Source: CAYGOC01 sp964351495 (GTDB lineage: Bacteria > Chlamydiota > Chlamydiia > Chlamydiales > SM23-39). From it: DNA of 64,000 bases. The position numbers were made by a program, and so were the translations under genes. Below the pieces are notes generated by a model. That model worked only from the letters and a program-made list of their open reading frames with translations, made no database searches and was not told the DNA's origin. The DNA is taken from positions 1 to 64,000 of the forward strand of contig CAYGOC010000011.1 of assembly GCA_964351495.1 (NCBI GenBank). Reading direction: 5' to 3'. Positions within the stretch are counted from its first letter, which is position 1; each line of letters opens with the position of its first letter. This document shows, piece by piece, positions 1 through 9,021 of the stretch.

Positions 1-158
1 TATGTTTGCGTTTTGTTAGATTCTCTTTAAATGTTGGTGGCTAGTTCTACAGCTAGGGGTTTTCTTTCTTCTTGGTTTAAAGGTTTTCCTCTTACAGAGG
101 CGATAATTTCTAAAGCTTCATCTAAATAGGAAGAATTCTTCATCTTAAAGCGGGCCAT
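1..158 (-). pseudogene. Short ORF, possible frameshifted 5' end of a PutA-like gene
   Basis: Reading from an ATG at 158 on the minus strand gives 43 residues (MARFKMKNSSYLDEALEIIA and onward) ending in TAA at 27-29. The stretch has the look of the helical start of a longer enzyme: a 'LDEALEII' helix followed by 'LNQEERKPLAVELA'. This resembles, from memory, the N-terminus of chlamydial proline dehydrogenase/aldehyde dehydrogenase (PutA). In the neighbouring frame the coding look continues past the stop to the window edge (FKENLTKRKH). That suggests a one-base indel near 31-35 in a frameshifted gene, or a sequencing error. No good Shine-Dalgarno is seen before the ATG. The family assignment is weak, and the rest of the gene lies outside the window. 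Confidence 0.3.
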
Positions 159-253
159 TTTTTTTGCAATCTAGCACAAGAGAAGTTTTCTATAAAAATA
201 GATTTACAAAAAAAAATTACTTTTGAACAAAACCGCGATGCAATTTCCGGACT

Positions 254-1219
254 TTAGTTATGGGGAGGTTCAAAAACAGATAGATGTTCCCATAAGCTAC
301 TAGGTTCTTGGCTAATCCTCCAAAATCCCACAGAAGAAAGGCCTTCTTTTTCATACCAAGAAAGTTTGGTTTTTAGGCTTTTTAAATCTTCAAAGTAGAC
401 AACGGCATCGATTTGTTCTTTATAGGTAAAATAGGGGGTGTTGTCTTCTTCTCTTTGTACTGTAGGGGAAGATTTTTCTTTCCAGAGGTCAAGCATTTGA
501 AAGTATTTTAAAGCCCTTCCAATTTTTTGTTTTTGCCAAACTCTTCCATAAAAAGGAAAAAGCATCACTAGTTTTTCTTTAGGGATTTGGCTTTTAGCAA
601 AAGAATAGACTTTTTTATGCCAGTCTAAAGAGGCAATAGTACCGGGAGGGCCTCCGGAATAGTGTTCGTCATAGCCCATTATGAGCACTTTATCCGCTAC
701 TTCTGCAATAGCTTTATAATCATATCCATCTTGTATCAGTTTTGTTCTAGCCGGAAGGGCTATGCTTAAAGATTTTTCTTTGGGAAGGATTTTTCTGATC
801 TGCTGTAAAAAAAGGACAAAAGCTTCTCTTTCTTGGGACCGGATCGATTCAAAATCAATTTGCACGCCGTCAAATGTTTTGCCAATTTCTACTATTTGGG
901 CAATTAAAGCATCTCTAGTTTCAAGGTCTTTTTTTAAACACCAATGCATTAAAGAGCGGTTATAATCTGCTGTAATTACGCAGTGAATTTTCGGTTTTTT
1001 ACCGGTTTTTTGTTGTAAAAACGAATAGTTTGGAATCTTGTGGATTTTTCCTTCATCATCGAGTCTTGCACAAAAATATCCAATGTCCGTTACGGGAAAG
1101 TCTGCTTTAAAAAAACGCTCCTCTCCCTCCATTAAATATCCCCAAACTTCTTTGAAGGCATGGGGTTTGGTAAAAAGAGCACACGTAAACAGTAAAGAAC
1201 AAGCTAAGAAACGGAACAT
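254..1219 (-). CDS. Secreted GH18-family glycoside hydrolase (YaaH-like)
   Basis: A 321-residue protein with a hydrophobic N-terminal signal peptide (about residues 1-21), so it acts outside the cytoplasm. The centre carries FDGVQIDFE (116-124), the glycoside hydrolase family 18 active-site strand. E124 is the expected general acid and D122 its helper; the first aspartates of the DxxDxDxE motif are partly replaced (D117, Q120). Later strands 'VLIMGYDEHYSGG' and 'LVMLFPFYGRVW' fit the spore-germination/cortex-hydrolase (YaaH, SleL) branch rather than true chitinases. The likely substrate is peptidoglycan or another GlcNAc polymer. The start is set by a GTGAGG Shine-Dalgarno seven or so bases before ATG 1219. 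It is divergent from groES. The family call is firm, the substrate inferred. Confidence 0.8.
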   Translation of the reverse strand: MFRFLACSLLFTCALFTKPHAFKEVWGYLMEGEERFFKADFPVTDIGYFCARLDDEGKIHKIPNYSFLQQKTGKKPKIHCVITADYNRSLMHWCLKKDLETRDALIAQIVEIGKTFDGVQIDFESIRSQEREAFVLFLQQIRKILPKEKSLSIALPARTKLIQDGYDYKAIAEVADKVLIMGYDEHYSGGPPGTIASLDWHKKVYSFAKSQIPKEKLVMLFPFYGRVWQKQKIGRALKYFQMLDLWKEKSSPTVQREEDNTPYFTYKEQIDAVVYFEDLKSLKTKLSWYEKEGLSSVGFWRISQEPSSLWEHLSVFEPPHN

Positions 1220-1311
1220 AAATCCTCACGTATCAGTTGGGTAATCTAACAAGGAGAAACAATTTTTTACTAGTTTTAAGGGCTAGGTATGGAGATTTTT
1301 GAAAAAAGAAT

Positions 1312-1338
1312 TTAGCACTTATAAAAGCTGTCTGCTAA
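1312..1338 (+). promoter_or_regulatory. Degenerate CIRCE operator upstream of groES
   Basis: TTAGCACTT, nine bases, GTCTGCTAA. The CIRCE consensus is TTAGCACTC-N9-GAGTGCTAA, so the left arm has one mismatch and the right arm two, with the exact nine-base spacer. It lies just upstream of a good promoter for groES-groEL. In chlamydiae HrcA binds CIRCE to repress heat-shock genes, so HrcA control of this operon is likely. Confidence 0.8.
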
Positions 1339-1342
1339 TTTC

Positions 1343-1372
1343 TTGACTAAAAAATAGAGAAAGAAGTATATT
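1343..1372 (+). promoter_or_regulatory. Housekeeping promoter of groES-groEL
   Basis: A -35 box TTGACT (1343-1348) and a -10 box TATATT (1367-1372) are separated by 18 bases. Transcription should start about 40 bases upstream of the groES ATG. It follows the CIRCE arm by four bases, so HrcA on the operator would hinder polymerase. Confidence 0.7.
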
Positions 1373-1418
1373 TGACCCTTTAGAAGTATTTACTTTCATA
1401 TAAAAAGGAGAGGTGTTT

Positions 1419-1712
1419 ATGGACTATACGAAAATCAAACCTTTGGCAAACCGAGTTTTGGTAAAGAGATCGAAAGCAGAATCGGTAAAAAAAGGAATCT
1501 TACTTCCCGAGACAGCACAAGAAAAACCAAAAGAGGGAGAAGTTATAGCAGTAGGACCCGGTTCATTGGATAAAAAGGGGAACCTTATGAAGATGACTGT
1601 GAAAAAAGGGGATAGAGTTCTTTTTAGTTCTTATTCAGGAACTGAAATTCCCTCTTCTGAAGAGGAGTACATGGTTTTATCAGAAGAAGATATTTTAGCG
1701 ATTATTAACTAG
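1419..1712 (+). CDS. groES: Co-chaperonin GroES (HSP10)
   Basis: Forms the heptameric lid of the GroEL folding chamber in the cytoplasm. About 97 residues from the chosen ATG, the usual GroES length. Features seen are the N-terminal 'IKPLANRVLVKR', the mobile-loop region 'KKGILLPETAQEKPKEG', and the C-terminal 'YMVLSEEDILAII'. An in-frame GTG at 1413 overlaps the Shine-Dalgarno (AAAGGAGAGG, 1404-1413). The ATG at 1419 has proper spacing and is preferred. groEL follows after 29 bases, and both are served by the CIRCE-controlled promoter. Confidence 0.96.
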   Translation: MDYTKIKPLANRVLVKRSKAESVKKGILLPETAQEKPKEGEVIAVGPGSLDKKGNLMKMTVKKGDRVLFSSYSGTEIPSSEEEYMVLSEEDILAIIN

Positions 1713-1741
1713 CCTTAAAGCTTCAAGGAGAAAAAATCATT

Positions 1742-3391
1742 ATGGCAAAACTACTCAAGTTTGAAGAAGAAGTATTAGAGGCCCTTTCTATAGGGGTAGA
1801 ACAGCTGGCCAAAGCGGTAAAAGTGACTTTAGGCCCTAAGGGAAAAAACGTTGTAATAGCAAAAGAGTATGGTTATCCCATATCTACTAAAGACGGAGTT
1901 ACTGTAGCTGAAGAGATTGAGCTAAAAAATCCGTTTCATAACTTAGGTGCGCAGCTGGTAAAAGAAGCTGCAGCTAAAACAGCAAAAGTGGCAGGAGATG
2001 GAACTACAACAGCTGTAGTCTTAACAGAGGCTCTTTTTAAAGAGGGAGTAAAAAACGTAGTAGCAGGAGCGAGCCCTACTTCTTTGAAAAAGGGTATGGA
2101 AAAATCTTTAGAGGTCCTTCTAGAAGCTTTGACGAAGCTTGCAAAAGAAGTGAAAACAAAAGAAGAGATAGAACAAATCGCTACGATTTCTGCCAACAAT
2201 GATAAAGAAGTGGGTGCTATTTTAGCCGAAGCCATGGAAAAGGTTGGAAAAGAGGGAATAATTAGTATCACAGAAGCAAAAGGGATTGACACAATTTTAG
2301 AGGTAGTAGAGGGAATGCAGCTTGATAAGGGGTATGTTTCTCCTTATTTTGTAACTAATGCAGAAAAGATGAATGTTCATTTTGAGAACTGTCGTATCTT
2401 TATTACCGATAAAAAGCTCTCTTCTACAAAAGATATCGTACCTATCTTAGAAAAAACCATGGAGATGAGCTCTAGTCCTCTTTTAATCATTGCAGAAGAT
2501 ATTGATTCGGATGCTTTGACTACGCTTGTGATCAATAAAATCAAGGGAGGCCTTCCTGTTTGTGCTATTAAGGCGCCTAATTTTGGAGATAGGAAGAAAG
2601 CTACTTTAGAAGACATTGCTGTTTTAACAGGTGCTGAAGTTCTTTCAGAAGAGAAAGGAATGTCTTTAGAGGATATGGATCTTTCCCTTTTAGGACAGGC
2701 AAAAGAAATCAAGGTTACCCAAGACAAGACAGTAATTATTGGTGGCAAAGGATCCAAACAAAAAATCCAAGAAAGAGTCTTGCAAATTAAAGCGGAACTT
2801 TCTCAAAACACCTCTGATTATGAAGAGGAAAAACTAAGAGAAAGGTTAGCCTCTTTAACAGGGGGAGTTGCTTTAATTCATATTGGAGCTACTACAGAAC
2901 AAGAGCTCAAAGAGAAAAAGGCGAGAGTAGAAGATGCTCTTCATGCTACTAAAGCAGCAGCGCAAGAAGGGGTAGTTCCCGGTGGAGGTGTTGCTTTACT
3001 TCGGGCTGTAAAAGCTTTAGATAGCTTAAAACTGGAAGGAGAAGAGGCTTTAGGAAAAGAGATTGTAAGAAAAGCCTGTTTTGCTCCTTTAACAGCTCTT
3101 GCAGATAACTGTGGAAAGCAAGGAAACCTAATAGCAGAAAAAGTATTCTCTATGCAAGGATCAGAAGGATATAACGGAGCTACGGATACTTTTGTAGATC
3201 TTATAAAAACCGGTGTTCTAGATCCTGTACTAGTAACCAAAAGCGCATTAACCAATGCTATATCGATAGCTCATATGCTTCTTACAGCAGATGCAATGAT
3301 AGTAGAAAAGCCAAAACCGAAAGAAGAAGCTGGAGCTCCTTCTATGGGAGGTATGTCCGGTATGGGTGGAATGATGCCCGGTATGATGTAG
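1742..3391 (+). CDS. groEL: Chaperonin GroEL (HSP60)
   Basis: The 549-residue ATP-driven folding chaperonin. It shows the ATP-site motif GDGTTT (85-90), the conserved 'TLGPKGKNVVI' near residue 29, and the C-terminal Gly-Met tail (GGMSGMGGMMPGMM). It is directly downstream of groES with its own Shine-Dalgarno (AAGGAG). Chlamydiae usually carry up to three groEL copies. This copy, paired with groES and keeping the GGM tail, is the canonical GroEL1. A strong terminator follows. Confidence 0.97.
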   Translation: MAKLLKFEEEVLEALSIGVEQLAKAVKVTLGPKGKNVVIAKEYGYPISTKDGVTVAEEIELKNPFHNLGAQLVKEAAAKTAKVAGDGTTTAVVLTEALFKEGVKNVVAGASPTSLKKGMEKSLEVLLEALTKLAKEVKTKEEIEQIATISANNDKEVGAILAEAMEKVGKEGIISITEAKGIDTILEVVEGMQLDKGYVSPYFVTNAEKMNVHFENCRIFITDKKLSSTKDIVPILEKTMEMSSSPLLIIAEDIDSDALTTLVINKIKGGLPVCAIKAPNFGDRKKATLEDIAVLTGAEVLSEEKGMSLEDMDLSLLGQAKEIKVTQDKTVIIGGKGSKQKIQERVLQIKAELSQNTSDYEEEKLRERLASLTGGVALIHIGATTEQELKEKKARVEDALHATKAAAQEGVVPGGGVALLRAVKALDSLKLEGEEALGKEIVRKACFAPLTALADNCGKQGNLIAEKVFSMQGSEGYNGATDTFVDLIKTGVLDPVLVTKSALTNAISIAHMLLTADAMIVEKPKPKEEAGAPSMGGMSGMGGMMPGMM

Positions 3392-3415
3392 ACTTCTTTT
3401 AGAAGTTTTTTCTGC

Positions 3416-3456
3416 AAAGCCGTTTTTTCTCTTTAAAAGAAAAAACGGCTTTTTCT
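3416..3456 (+). terminator. Rho-independent terminator after groEL
   Basis: A 13-bp perfect stem AGCCGTTTTTTCT / AGAAAAAACGGCT with a seven-base loop (3431-3437), followed by a T-rich run. It ends the groES-groEL operon. Confidence 0.88.
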
Positions 3457-3474
3457 TTTCTAAAAAAAGAGCGG

Positions 3475-6400
3475 TTGTGTAAACTGTTGTCCCCTATGAA
3501 GATAGGGCCAAACCCGGATCACTCCGACTATAATTTTTCTATTGTTCCCCACCCTTTAAAAAAAGGGGTTTTTGAGCATCTTATCGTTTTGATTGAAAGG
3601 AATGGGGCTTGTTACATTCAATTTCAGGCAGATACAATGCCTGTTCGTTATGTATATGCTTCTTGGAGAAATCTCTCTCATGAGACTCCTTTTCTTGTTT
3701 TGATAAGAACGCTAAATCCTGATTTTGAATATACCCAAGAAGAGGGGCTTCCCTCTCCTATGCGTCTTTTAACACAGACAATCCTTACAGGAACAAAAGA
3801 AGATATAGTTAGGGTCTGTCGTATTCTTTTTCCTGAAAGGAAGTTGTGCCGCCTTTTAGGTAGGAAAATTGCATTAAACTTTGTGCGGACAGAAAAAAAT
3901 GAAGGAAAGGCAGCTTTATCTACTTTCAAAACGGCTTATGCTATTTTTTGCACGTACTTTTCTAAAGGAGAAGACTTTGTCTTTTTAAGAACTCTTAGAG
4001 AGATCCTTTTTTTTATACATAGCATTTATGGTTTTGAAGGATCACAAGAAGTATTTTCTGAAGTTCTTAGATCTTTAGACCAAGAGTCTTTGAAAGAGGT
4101 TGCCTTGTACTTCTTTTTAGAGGGAGCAAAAGATGTGTTTTTTCTTTGTCTTGATAATAAAATGAAAAAAGAGAAAAAGGGAGAGCTTCTTTTTCAAATC
4201 TTTAACCCCAGAGGAAACTGGAAAATCCCTTTTCTTCCTATGAAGGGATTGGTTTTTTTTTCTGATATTTTTACGGTCTTTTTTTCTTCTGTATCTTCTT
4301 TTTTTACAAACCAATCTGAAAGAAACAAAGCTGTTTTTTTACAGTATTTAGCGGACTTAGGAGAATATGAAGAAGAAGAAGAACTAAAACAAATTATTTC
4401 TGTCCCTAAAACAAAAGAAGAAATAGGGCAAAGAGTACAGTTTTTTATGGAAACAGGGAGAGTTAAAGAGCCCGATCTGGTTTGGATAATAAGCAGTTTT
4501 ATCCGGAAAACAAAAAAAGCGCCGGAAGGGGTAGCGTATCTACCCTGGGAACAAATTTCTTATAATGCCTTATTGCATCTTTTACAGGAGATAGGCTGTT
4601 TCCCGGAGCTTTCTGTAGAAACAGTTTTAGGGCCTTCTTACTTACAGGGGTTAAAAAAGGCTTTATCTACAAGTCCTGCTAATTGCTTTTGTTATTTAAG
4701 AAGGCTATTGGATATGAAGCTTTTTGACTTGGCAGACACTGCTGTATCTGTTTTACTTTCAAAAAGTAGGTCTTTTTCTTCTTCTTTTTTAGAGAGAATT
4801 ATTTTAATTCTTTCTCAAAACTTTCTTCTTTTATCACAAAAAACGCAGCAAGATATTGTAAACAAGATTCCCTCTTTACCTTGGAATAGAATTTCAGGAG
4901 AAGGGTTTGTAAAAATTATAGAGGTTGCCTCAGAAGGGGCTATCTACATGGCTTTTGTTGATAAGTTCAACGTGAGGGATGTAGCAGCTAGAGATAAGGT
5001 GTTCATCTTTGTAAAGCACATTTTTTCTCAAAAAGAACAAGTTTCCTTTTCTCTTGAGGAGAAAATTACCCTATTTATTTGGATTCTAACGGATCCTTTT
5101 TTTACAGAAAAAGAGATTAAAGAGTTTTGGCTAGACTTAGAAAAGCTAGTTAGCCTTAATTCTAAGGGAAAAACCACTCTTTCAGAGGTTGTTTCTAAGT
5201 CGTATTTTATTATCCCGGTTTTGTTTTTTCGAAGAGCAGTTAAAAGCAATTCTTCCCATACAGAATGGATACTAAATACTACAGCCTCCTTAATTACCCC
5301 CATTCAAAGAGGAAGATTTTTACAAGAGATTATACAAAGCGCTCCTTTAGGGGCCGAAGCTTTAAGGACTCTTTGTAGAATTTTTAAAGTTGAAGTAGAT
5401 AATTTATTTACAATTGCAGGAAGACGCGTCCTGTTTACCGGTATTGTACAAGAGGGTATGGAAGCAAAAAATAGCGACATAGAAGCACGTATATTGGGGA
5501 TCTTGTGGTGTATACGAAATGATGTTTGGAATGGTCTTGAAGAGAGTAAGAAAAGAAATTTGTTACAAGGATTGCATGTGCAAGATGTATGGGAAATAGC
5601 CTACTTTGCTCTTACATGTAGAAATGAAGAGGCAAGTTTAGAGGTTTTTTCTTTTTCTGAAGAAACAAAACCGTTTTCTGAGAAAGGCAGATTCATGCTT
5701 AAATTTCATCCTCAAAACCAAAAAACGGTTTTTAATCTTACACCTTCTCAAGAAGAGGAGGTTGTTATAAAAAGTGGAGATATTGCTCTTTTGCAGACCT
5801 ATGTGCTTAAAAATATAGAAAGGGGAAGAGACTCTGTGTTTTTTGAGGCATTTTTTAGCAAAGTTTTTAACCCTCATCCTTTCTTTTTACCCACACAGCA
5901 GAAACTAGTTTTTCAAGAGGCTTTTTTTTCATCTATTTTAGAAGGAGACGAAGATTTAGCTTTCTATTTTCACTACGCACCGGAGTTCCCGGAAGAGACA
6001 GAAGAGATAGCAAAAAAAGAAAGCGAGGATTTTGAAGAAGCTTTTTTATCTTTTTTAGAAAAACTCTTTTCTAAATCTTTAGAGGAAGCCCAAAGATGTA
6101 TCTCTATTTTTGATGAGATAGTTCCCATTTCCAGTTTATCTAAAGAGGTACAAAAAAAGGCTTTAATAAGCTCTTTTTTTGAGTTTAGATTGGAGATTTT
6201 TTCTTGTATTTTTGAAGAGAGTTCTAAGGGAGTCTTGGATAGTAGAGAACTGTGGAATTTAGTCTCCTATTCTATACAAAATCTTTGGATAAGCGGCTTT
6301 GATTTTATTTTGTGCGAACTGCAAAAACGAGAGATAGAGCCCTTTTACAAGTATACTATACATAGGGTGCTCTCAGAGATCTTACAAATAGAAGACTCTT

Positions 6401-7473
6401 ATTTTTTATCCAAAATACTAAATATGATTTTACAAAAAGACATAGTAAGACAGGTTTCTTTTACTCCTATTTTGCGAAGCTTGTTTTCTCTTTCTTTACA
6501 AAGAAAAGAAACATTTTTTCTTTTAGTAGAGTTTTTACAAAAAACGGAAGAGGAGATACCAGATGATTACTATATAGACTGTTTAATAGAGACAGCTGTT
6601 AAGGGGCCCTCCTTTTTAGAACCGTTTTTAAGAGTGAAAAAATTGGATAAAATAAAATGCTTTGAAGTGTATTTTGCTCGGTTTATAAAGGTTATAGAGG
6701 CTTTAACAGAAGCCCGATATAAAGAAAAAACTCCTAGTTTTTTAGAACAGCTCGAGGTAGAACGACTTCCCAGTACGGCTATTTTAAAGGTATTAATGCA
6801 TGCCTGTAATGGCAAAAAGGAAAACCCCTGTTTAATCGATATTCTTTTTTCCTATTTAAAAAGGAGTCTTCCCCAAGAAGAAAAAAAAGAAGAAAATCAG
6901 GATAAGAATTTTGAAGATTTTCTGCAGAGTTTTATATTGGCATCCTCTTTGTCTGAAGAGCAGGAGTTTTTACCTCCAAAGCATACGGAAGAGGAGTATC
7001 TTCGATTTTTAGAAGAGTTTTGCACTACGTTCCCTGCAAAGTTAGAGGAACTTTTCCCGGAAGAAGAAAATATAAAGGGAGAGAAAGAGCTTTCTATTAT
7101 GGAAACTTGCAAGCCTCTTCTTTCCTTTATGATTAGCCAGATAGGAGAAGAAACGTGGAAAAATTTTAAGGCAGATCAATGCAGTGCAGAAACGCTCTCT
7201 TTCTTATTGGGGCTTTTGATAGAAATGGGGTTAAAGGTAAAGTTTACAGAGCTCTTCGTAAAAATAGAGCAAATGGTTCCAAGAGATGGTAAATTGGATT
7301 TAAAATTATCTCTTTCTCCAGAGGACTTAAAACGGGTCTCTAATTTTATAAAGGAACAAAAGTCGGGTACCAATATTATTCCTGTAGGAGACAATATTTT
7401 GATTGTTCCTTCATCTTCTCCAAAAGTTCCGAAAAAAAAGCACCAAAACGGAAAAGTACTCAAGTCTTCCTAA
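3475..7473 (+). CDS. Giant protein of unknown function (1332 aa)
   Basis: A very long open frame with no motif I recognise. It is rich in Phe, Glu, Lys, Leu and Ser and reads as a largely helical, soluble protein. No signal peptide or clear membrane segment is visible. The C-terminal 200 residues are more acidic (runs of Glu around 6870-7100) and end in a basic tail (KVPKKKHQNGK). The start is uncertain: TTG 3475 follows an AAGAG-like Shine-Dalgarno, whereas ATG 3496 has none. Its 3' end overlaps the end of trkH on the other strand by 63 bases. Length and composition match lineage-specific chlamydial proteins; no function is offered. Confidence 0.75.
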   Translation: MCKLLSPMKIGPNPDHSDYNFSIVPHPLKKGVFEHLIVLIERNGACYIQFQADTMPVRYVYASWRNLSHETPFLVLIRTLNPDFEYTQEEGLPSPMRLLTQTILTGTKEDIVRVCRILFPERKLCRLLGRKIALNFVRTEKNEGKAALSTFKTAYAIFCTYFSKGEDFVFLRTLREILFFIHSIYGFEGSQEVFSEVLRSLDQESLKEVALYFFLEGAKDVFFLCLDNKMKKEKKGELLFQIFNPRGNWKIPFLPMKGLVFFSDIFTVFFSSVSSFFTNQSERNKAVFLQYLADLGEYEEEEELKQIISVPKTKEEIGQRVQFFMETGRVKEPDLVWIISSFIRKTKKAPEGVAYLPWEQISYNALLHLLQEIGCFPELSVETVLGPSYLQGLKKALSTSPANCFCYLRRLLDMKLFDLADTAVSVLLSKSRSFSSSFLERIILILSQNFLLLSQKTQQDIVNKIPSLPWNRISGEGFVKIIEVASEGAIYMAFVDKFNVRDVAARDKVFIFVKHIFSQKEQVSFSLEEKITLFIWILTDPFFTEKEIKEFWLDLEKLVSLNSKGKTTLSEVVSKSYFIIPVLFFRRAVKSNSSHTEWILNTTASLITPIQRGRFLQEIIQSAPLGAEALRTLCRIFKVEVDNLFTIAGRRVLFTGIVQEGMEAKNSDIEARILGILWCIRNDVWNGLEESKKRNLLQGLHVQDVWEIAYFALTCRNEEASLEVFSFSEETKPFSEKGRFMLKFHPQNQKTVFNLTPSQEEEVVIKSGDIALLQTYVLKNIERGRDSVFFEAFFSKVFNPHPFFLPTQQKLVFQEAFFSSILEGDEDLAFYFHYAPEFPEETEEIAKKESEDFEEAFLSFLEKLFSKSLEEAQRCISIFDEIVPISSLSKEVQKKALISSFFEFRLEIFSCIFEESSKGVLDSRELWNLVSYSIQNLWISGFDFILCELQKREIEPFYKYTIHRVLSEILQIEDSYFLSKILNMILQKDIVRQVSFTPILRSLFSLSLQRKETFFLLVEFLQKTEEEIPDDYYIDCLIETAVKGPSFLEPFLRVKKLDKIKCFEVYFARFIKVIEALTEARYKEKTPSFLEQLEVERLPSTAILKVLMHACNGKKENPCLIDILFSYLKRSLPQEEKKEENQDKNFEDFLQSFILASSLSEEQEFLPPKHTEEEYLRFLEEFCTTFPAKLEELFPEEENIKGEKELSIMETCKPLLSFMISQIGEETWKNFKADQCSAETLSFLLGLLIEMGLKVKFTELFVKIEQMVPRDGKLDLKLSLSPEDLKRVSNFIKEQKSGTNIIPVGDNILIVPSSSPKVPKKKHQNGKVLKSS

Positions 7474-9018
7474 AATCATCCAAAAAGAAGAGATCATCTT
7501 GGAAAAAGGGGATAAAAAATTAAAGCTTTCAAAAGGGGAGGCTGCTCTAAAAGCGATTCCTGTATTGTTTAGCATACAAGCAATGAGTCCAAGAGAAGTT
7601 TCCGGATCAATTCCATCTAAGATATAAAGAGTAGACCCAAGTACCGTAAAAAAGGTAACTAGGAAAAAAAACAGTAGCACTAAAGAGGCTGTTTTTTCCT
7701 CTATTTCTGTTTCTGCGACTCGGAGTTTTCTGACGGTTTCGGGACGAAAGATCGATTCTAATCTGTGAGAAATAACTTTGTATAATATATAAAACCGATT
7801 TGTTTTTACTCCTCCTGCTGTAGAACCTGCCATGCCTCCCACATACATTAAAAGAAGAAGAAACATCTGGGACATAAAGGGCCATTTATCGTAATTATCA
7901 ATTACGTAACCGGTTGAAGTTTGGGCAGAAATTGCTTGAAAAATTCCATACTGAAACGCTTTTTTTACAGGAAACACTTCTAAAAGGGGAAGAGTTACCG
8001 CTAAAGAGCCTAAGATAAGAAAAACAAAGAAAAGAAAAAGATCAGGAACGTAGATACGGTAAAAGCGTAGTTTTATAATGTGAAAGTATAGGGAAAAGTT
8101 AATGCTTCCTAAAATCATAAAAAGGATAATAATGCATTGAGTAGATAGAGACTGGTAGTGTTCAAGACCGTTTCCATAGATGGAAAAGCCTCCTGTGGAA
8201 ATATTGGAAAAGGTAATCGTTGCTGCTTCAAATAGACTCAAGCTTTCATTGGTCCACATCAATAAAAGTAGTTCTACAAAAGAAAGTCCTAAATAGAGCT
8301 TCCATAAAAAAGAGGCCGTTTCTTTAATCCTGGGAGCAATAGAATCTTTAACGGGGCCTGTGATTTCCATTTGATATAGAAATTTTCCTCCCACCCCTAA
8401 AGCGGGAAGTACCGTAAGAAATAAAACCACAATTCCCATGCCTCCAATCCACTGCAAAAAAGAGCGCCACAAAAGCACGGCTCTTCCAATAGCGTCTAGC
8501 CCTGTTAAGGTTTTTTGTGTGTAGGGATCAAAGACGGGATGGATTGTTCCATAGTAGGTGTAGATTTTTCCAGGGACCTGCGGGTTTTCAATGGTAATGG
8601 GAAGCTCTTTTGTATGAGTGTTGTCAAACTGTTTTGCAGTAAGAAGAGAACATCCTGTAGTGGTGAGGCCTGCTACTGCTTCAAAAGAGGCGTCTAAAGG
8701 GTTTTTTAGGGTGTGGCTCAAGTAAAAGGGAGCTGCACTTACCAAAATACTTACAATCCAGATAAAAACTACAAGAAGAAGGCTTTCTTTTCTATATACG
8801 TGCCGGTCTCCCTTCCTTCCTAAGAACCGGAATATTACACCTAAGAAAATACAAAAAATGAAAGAGCCTAAAAAGGCAACGGTTCCATGGGGCTGTGGAT
8901 GTGCTTCAGGTGGTGCTATGAATTCATAATAGATAGCTACCCCCAAAGGGAAACAAAGCACCAAGGAAAAGTAGAAGAGATATCTACTTAAGATTCGAAA
9001 AATATTGGCAAAAAGCAT
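7411..9018 (-). CDS. trkH: Potassium uptake protein TrkH (membrane channel subunit)
   Basis: A 535-residue inner-membrane K+ channel subunit of the Trk/Ktr system. It has the four pore-loop repeats that line the selectivity filter, recognisable as TTTGCS (119-124), 'SNISTGGFS', 'AQTSTGYV' and 'LNNTGIAF', separated by many hydrophobic helices. It follows trkA by three bases on the same strand, so channel and gating subunit are made together. No clear Shine-Dalgarno precedes ATG 9018, consistent with translational coupling to trkA. The 3' end runs 63 bases into the convergent giant gene. Confidence 0.95.
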   Translation of the reverse strand: MLFANIFRILSRYLFYFSLVLCFPLGVAIYYEFIAPPEAHPQPHGTVAFLGSFIFCIFLGVIFRFLGRKGDRHVYRKESLLLVVFIWIVSILVSAAPFYLSHTLKNPLDASFEAVAGLTTTGCSLLTAKQFDNTHTKELPITIENPQVPGKIYTYYGTIHPVFDPYTQKTLTGLDAIGRAVLLWRSFLQWIGGMGIVVLFLTVLPALGVGGKFLYQMEITGPVKDSIAPRIKETASFLWKLYLGLSFVELLLLMWTNESLSLFEAATITFSNISTGGFSIYGNGLEHYQSLSTQCIIILFMILGSINFSLYFHIIKLRFYRIYVPDLFLFFVFLILGSLAVTLPLLEVFPVKKAFQYGIFQAISAQTSTGYVIDNYDKWPFMSQMFLLLLMYVGGMAGSTAGGVKTNRFYILYKVISHRLESIFRPETVRKLRVAETEIEEKTASLVLLFFFLVTFFTVLGSTLYILDGIDPETSLGLIACMLNNTGIAFRAASPFESFNFLSPFSKMISSFWMILGRLEYFSVLVLFFRNFWRR

Positions 9019-9021
9019 AGC

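Noticed and set aside
4100..4400. Runs of T and A in the giant gene as a possible CRISPR or tandem repeat
   Set aside because: They are codon-level homopolymers (Phe/Lys) with no regular unit or spacer.
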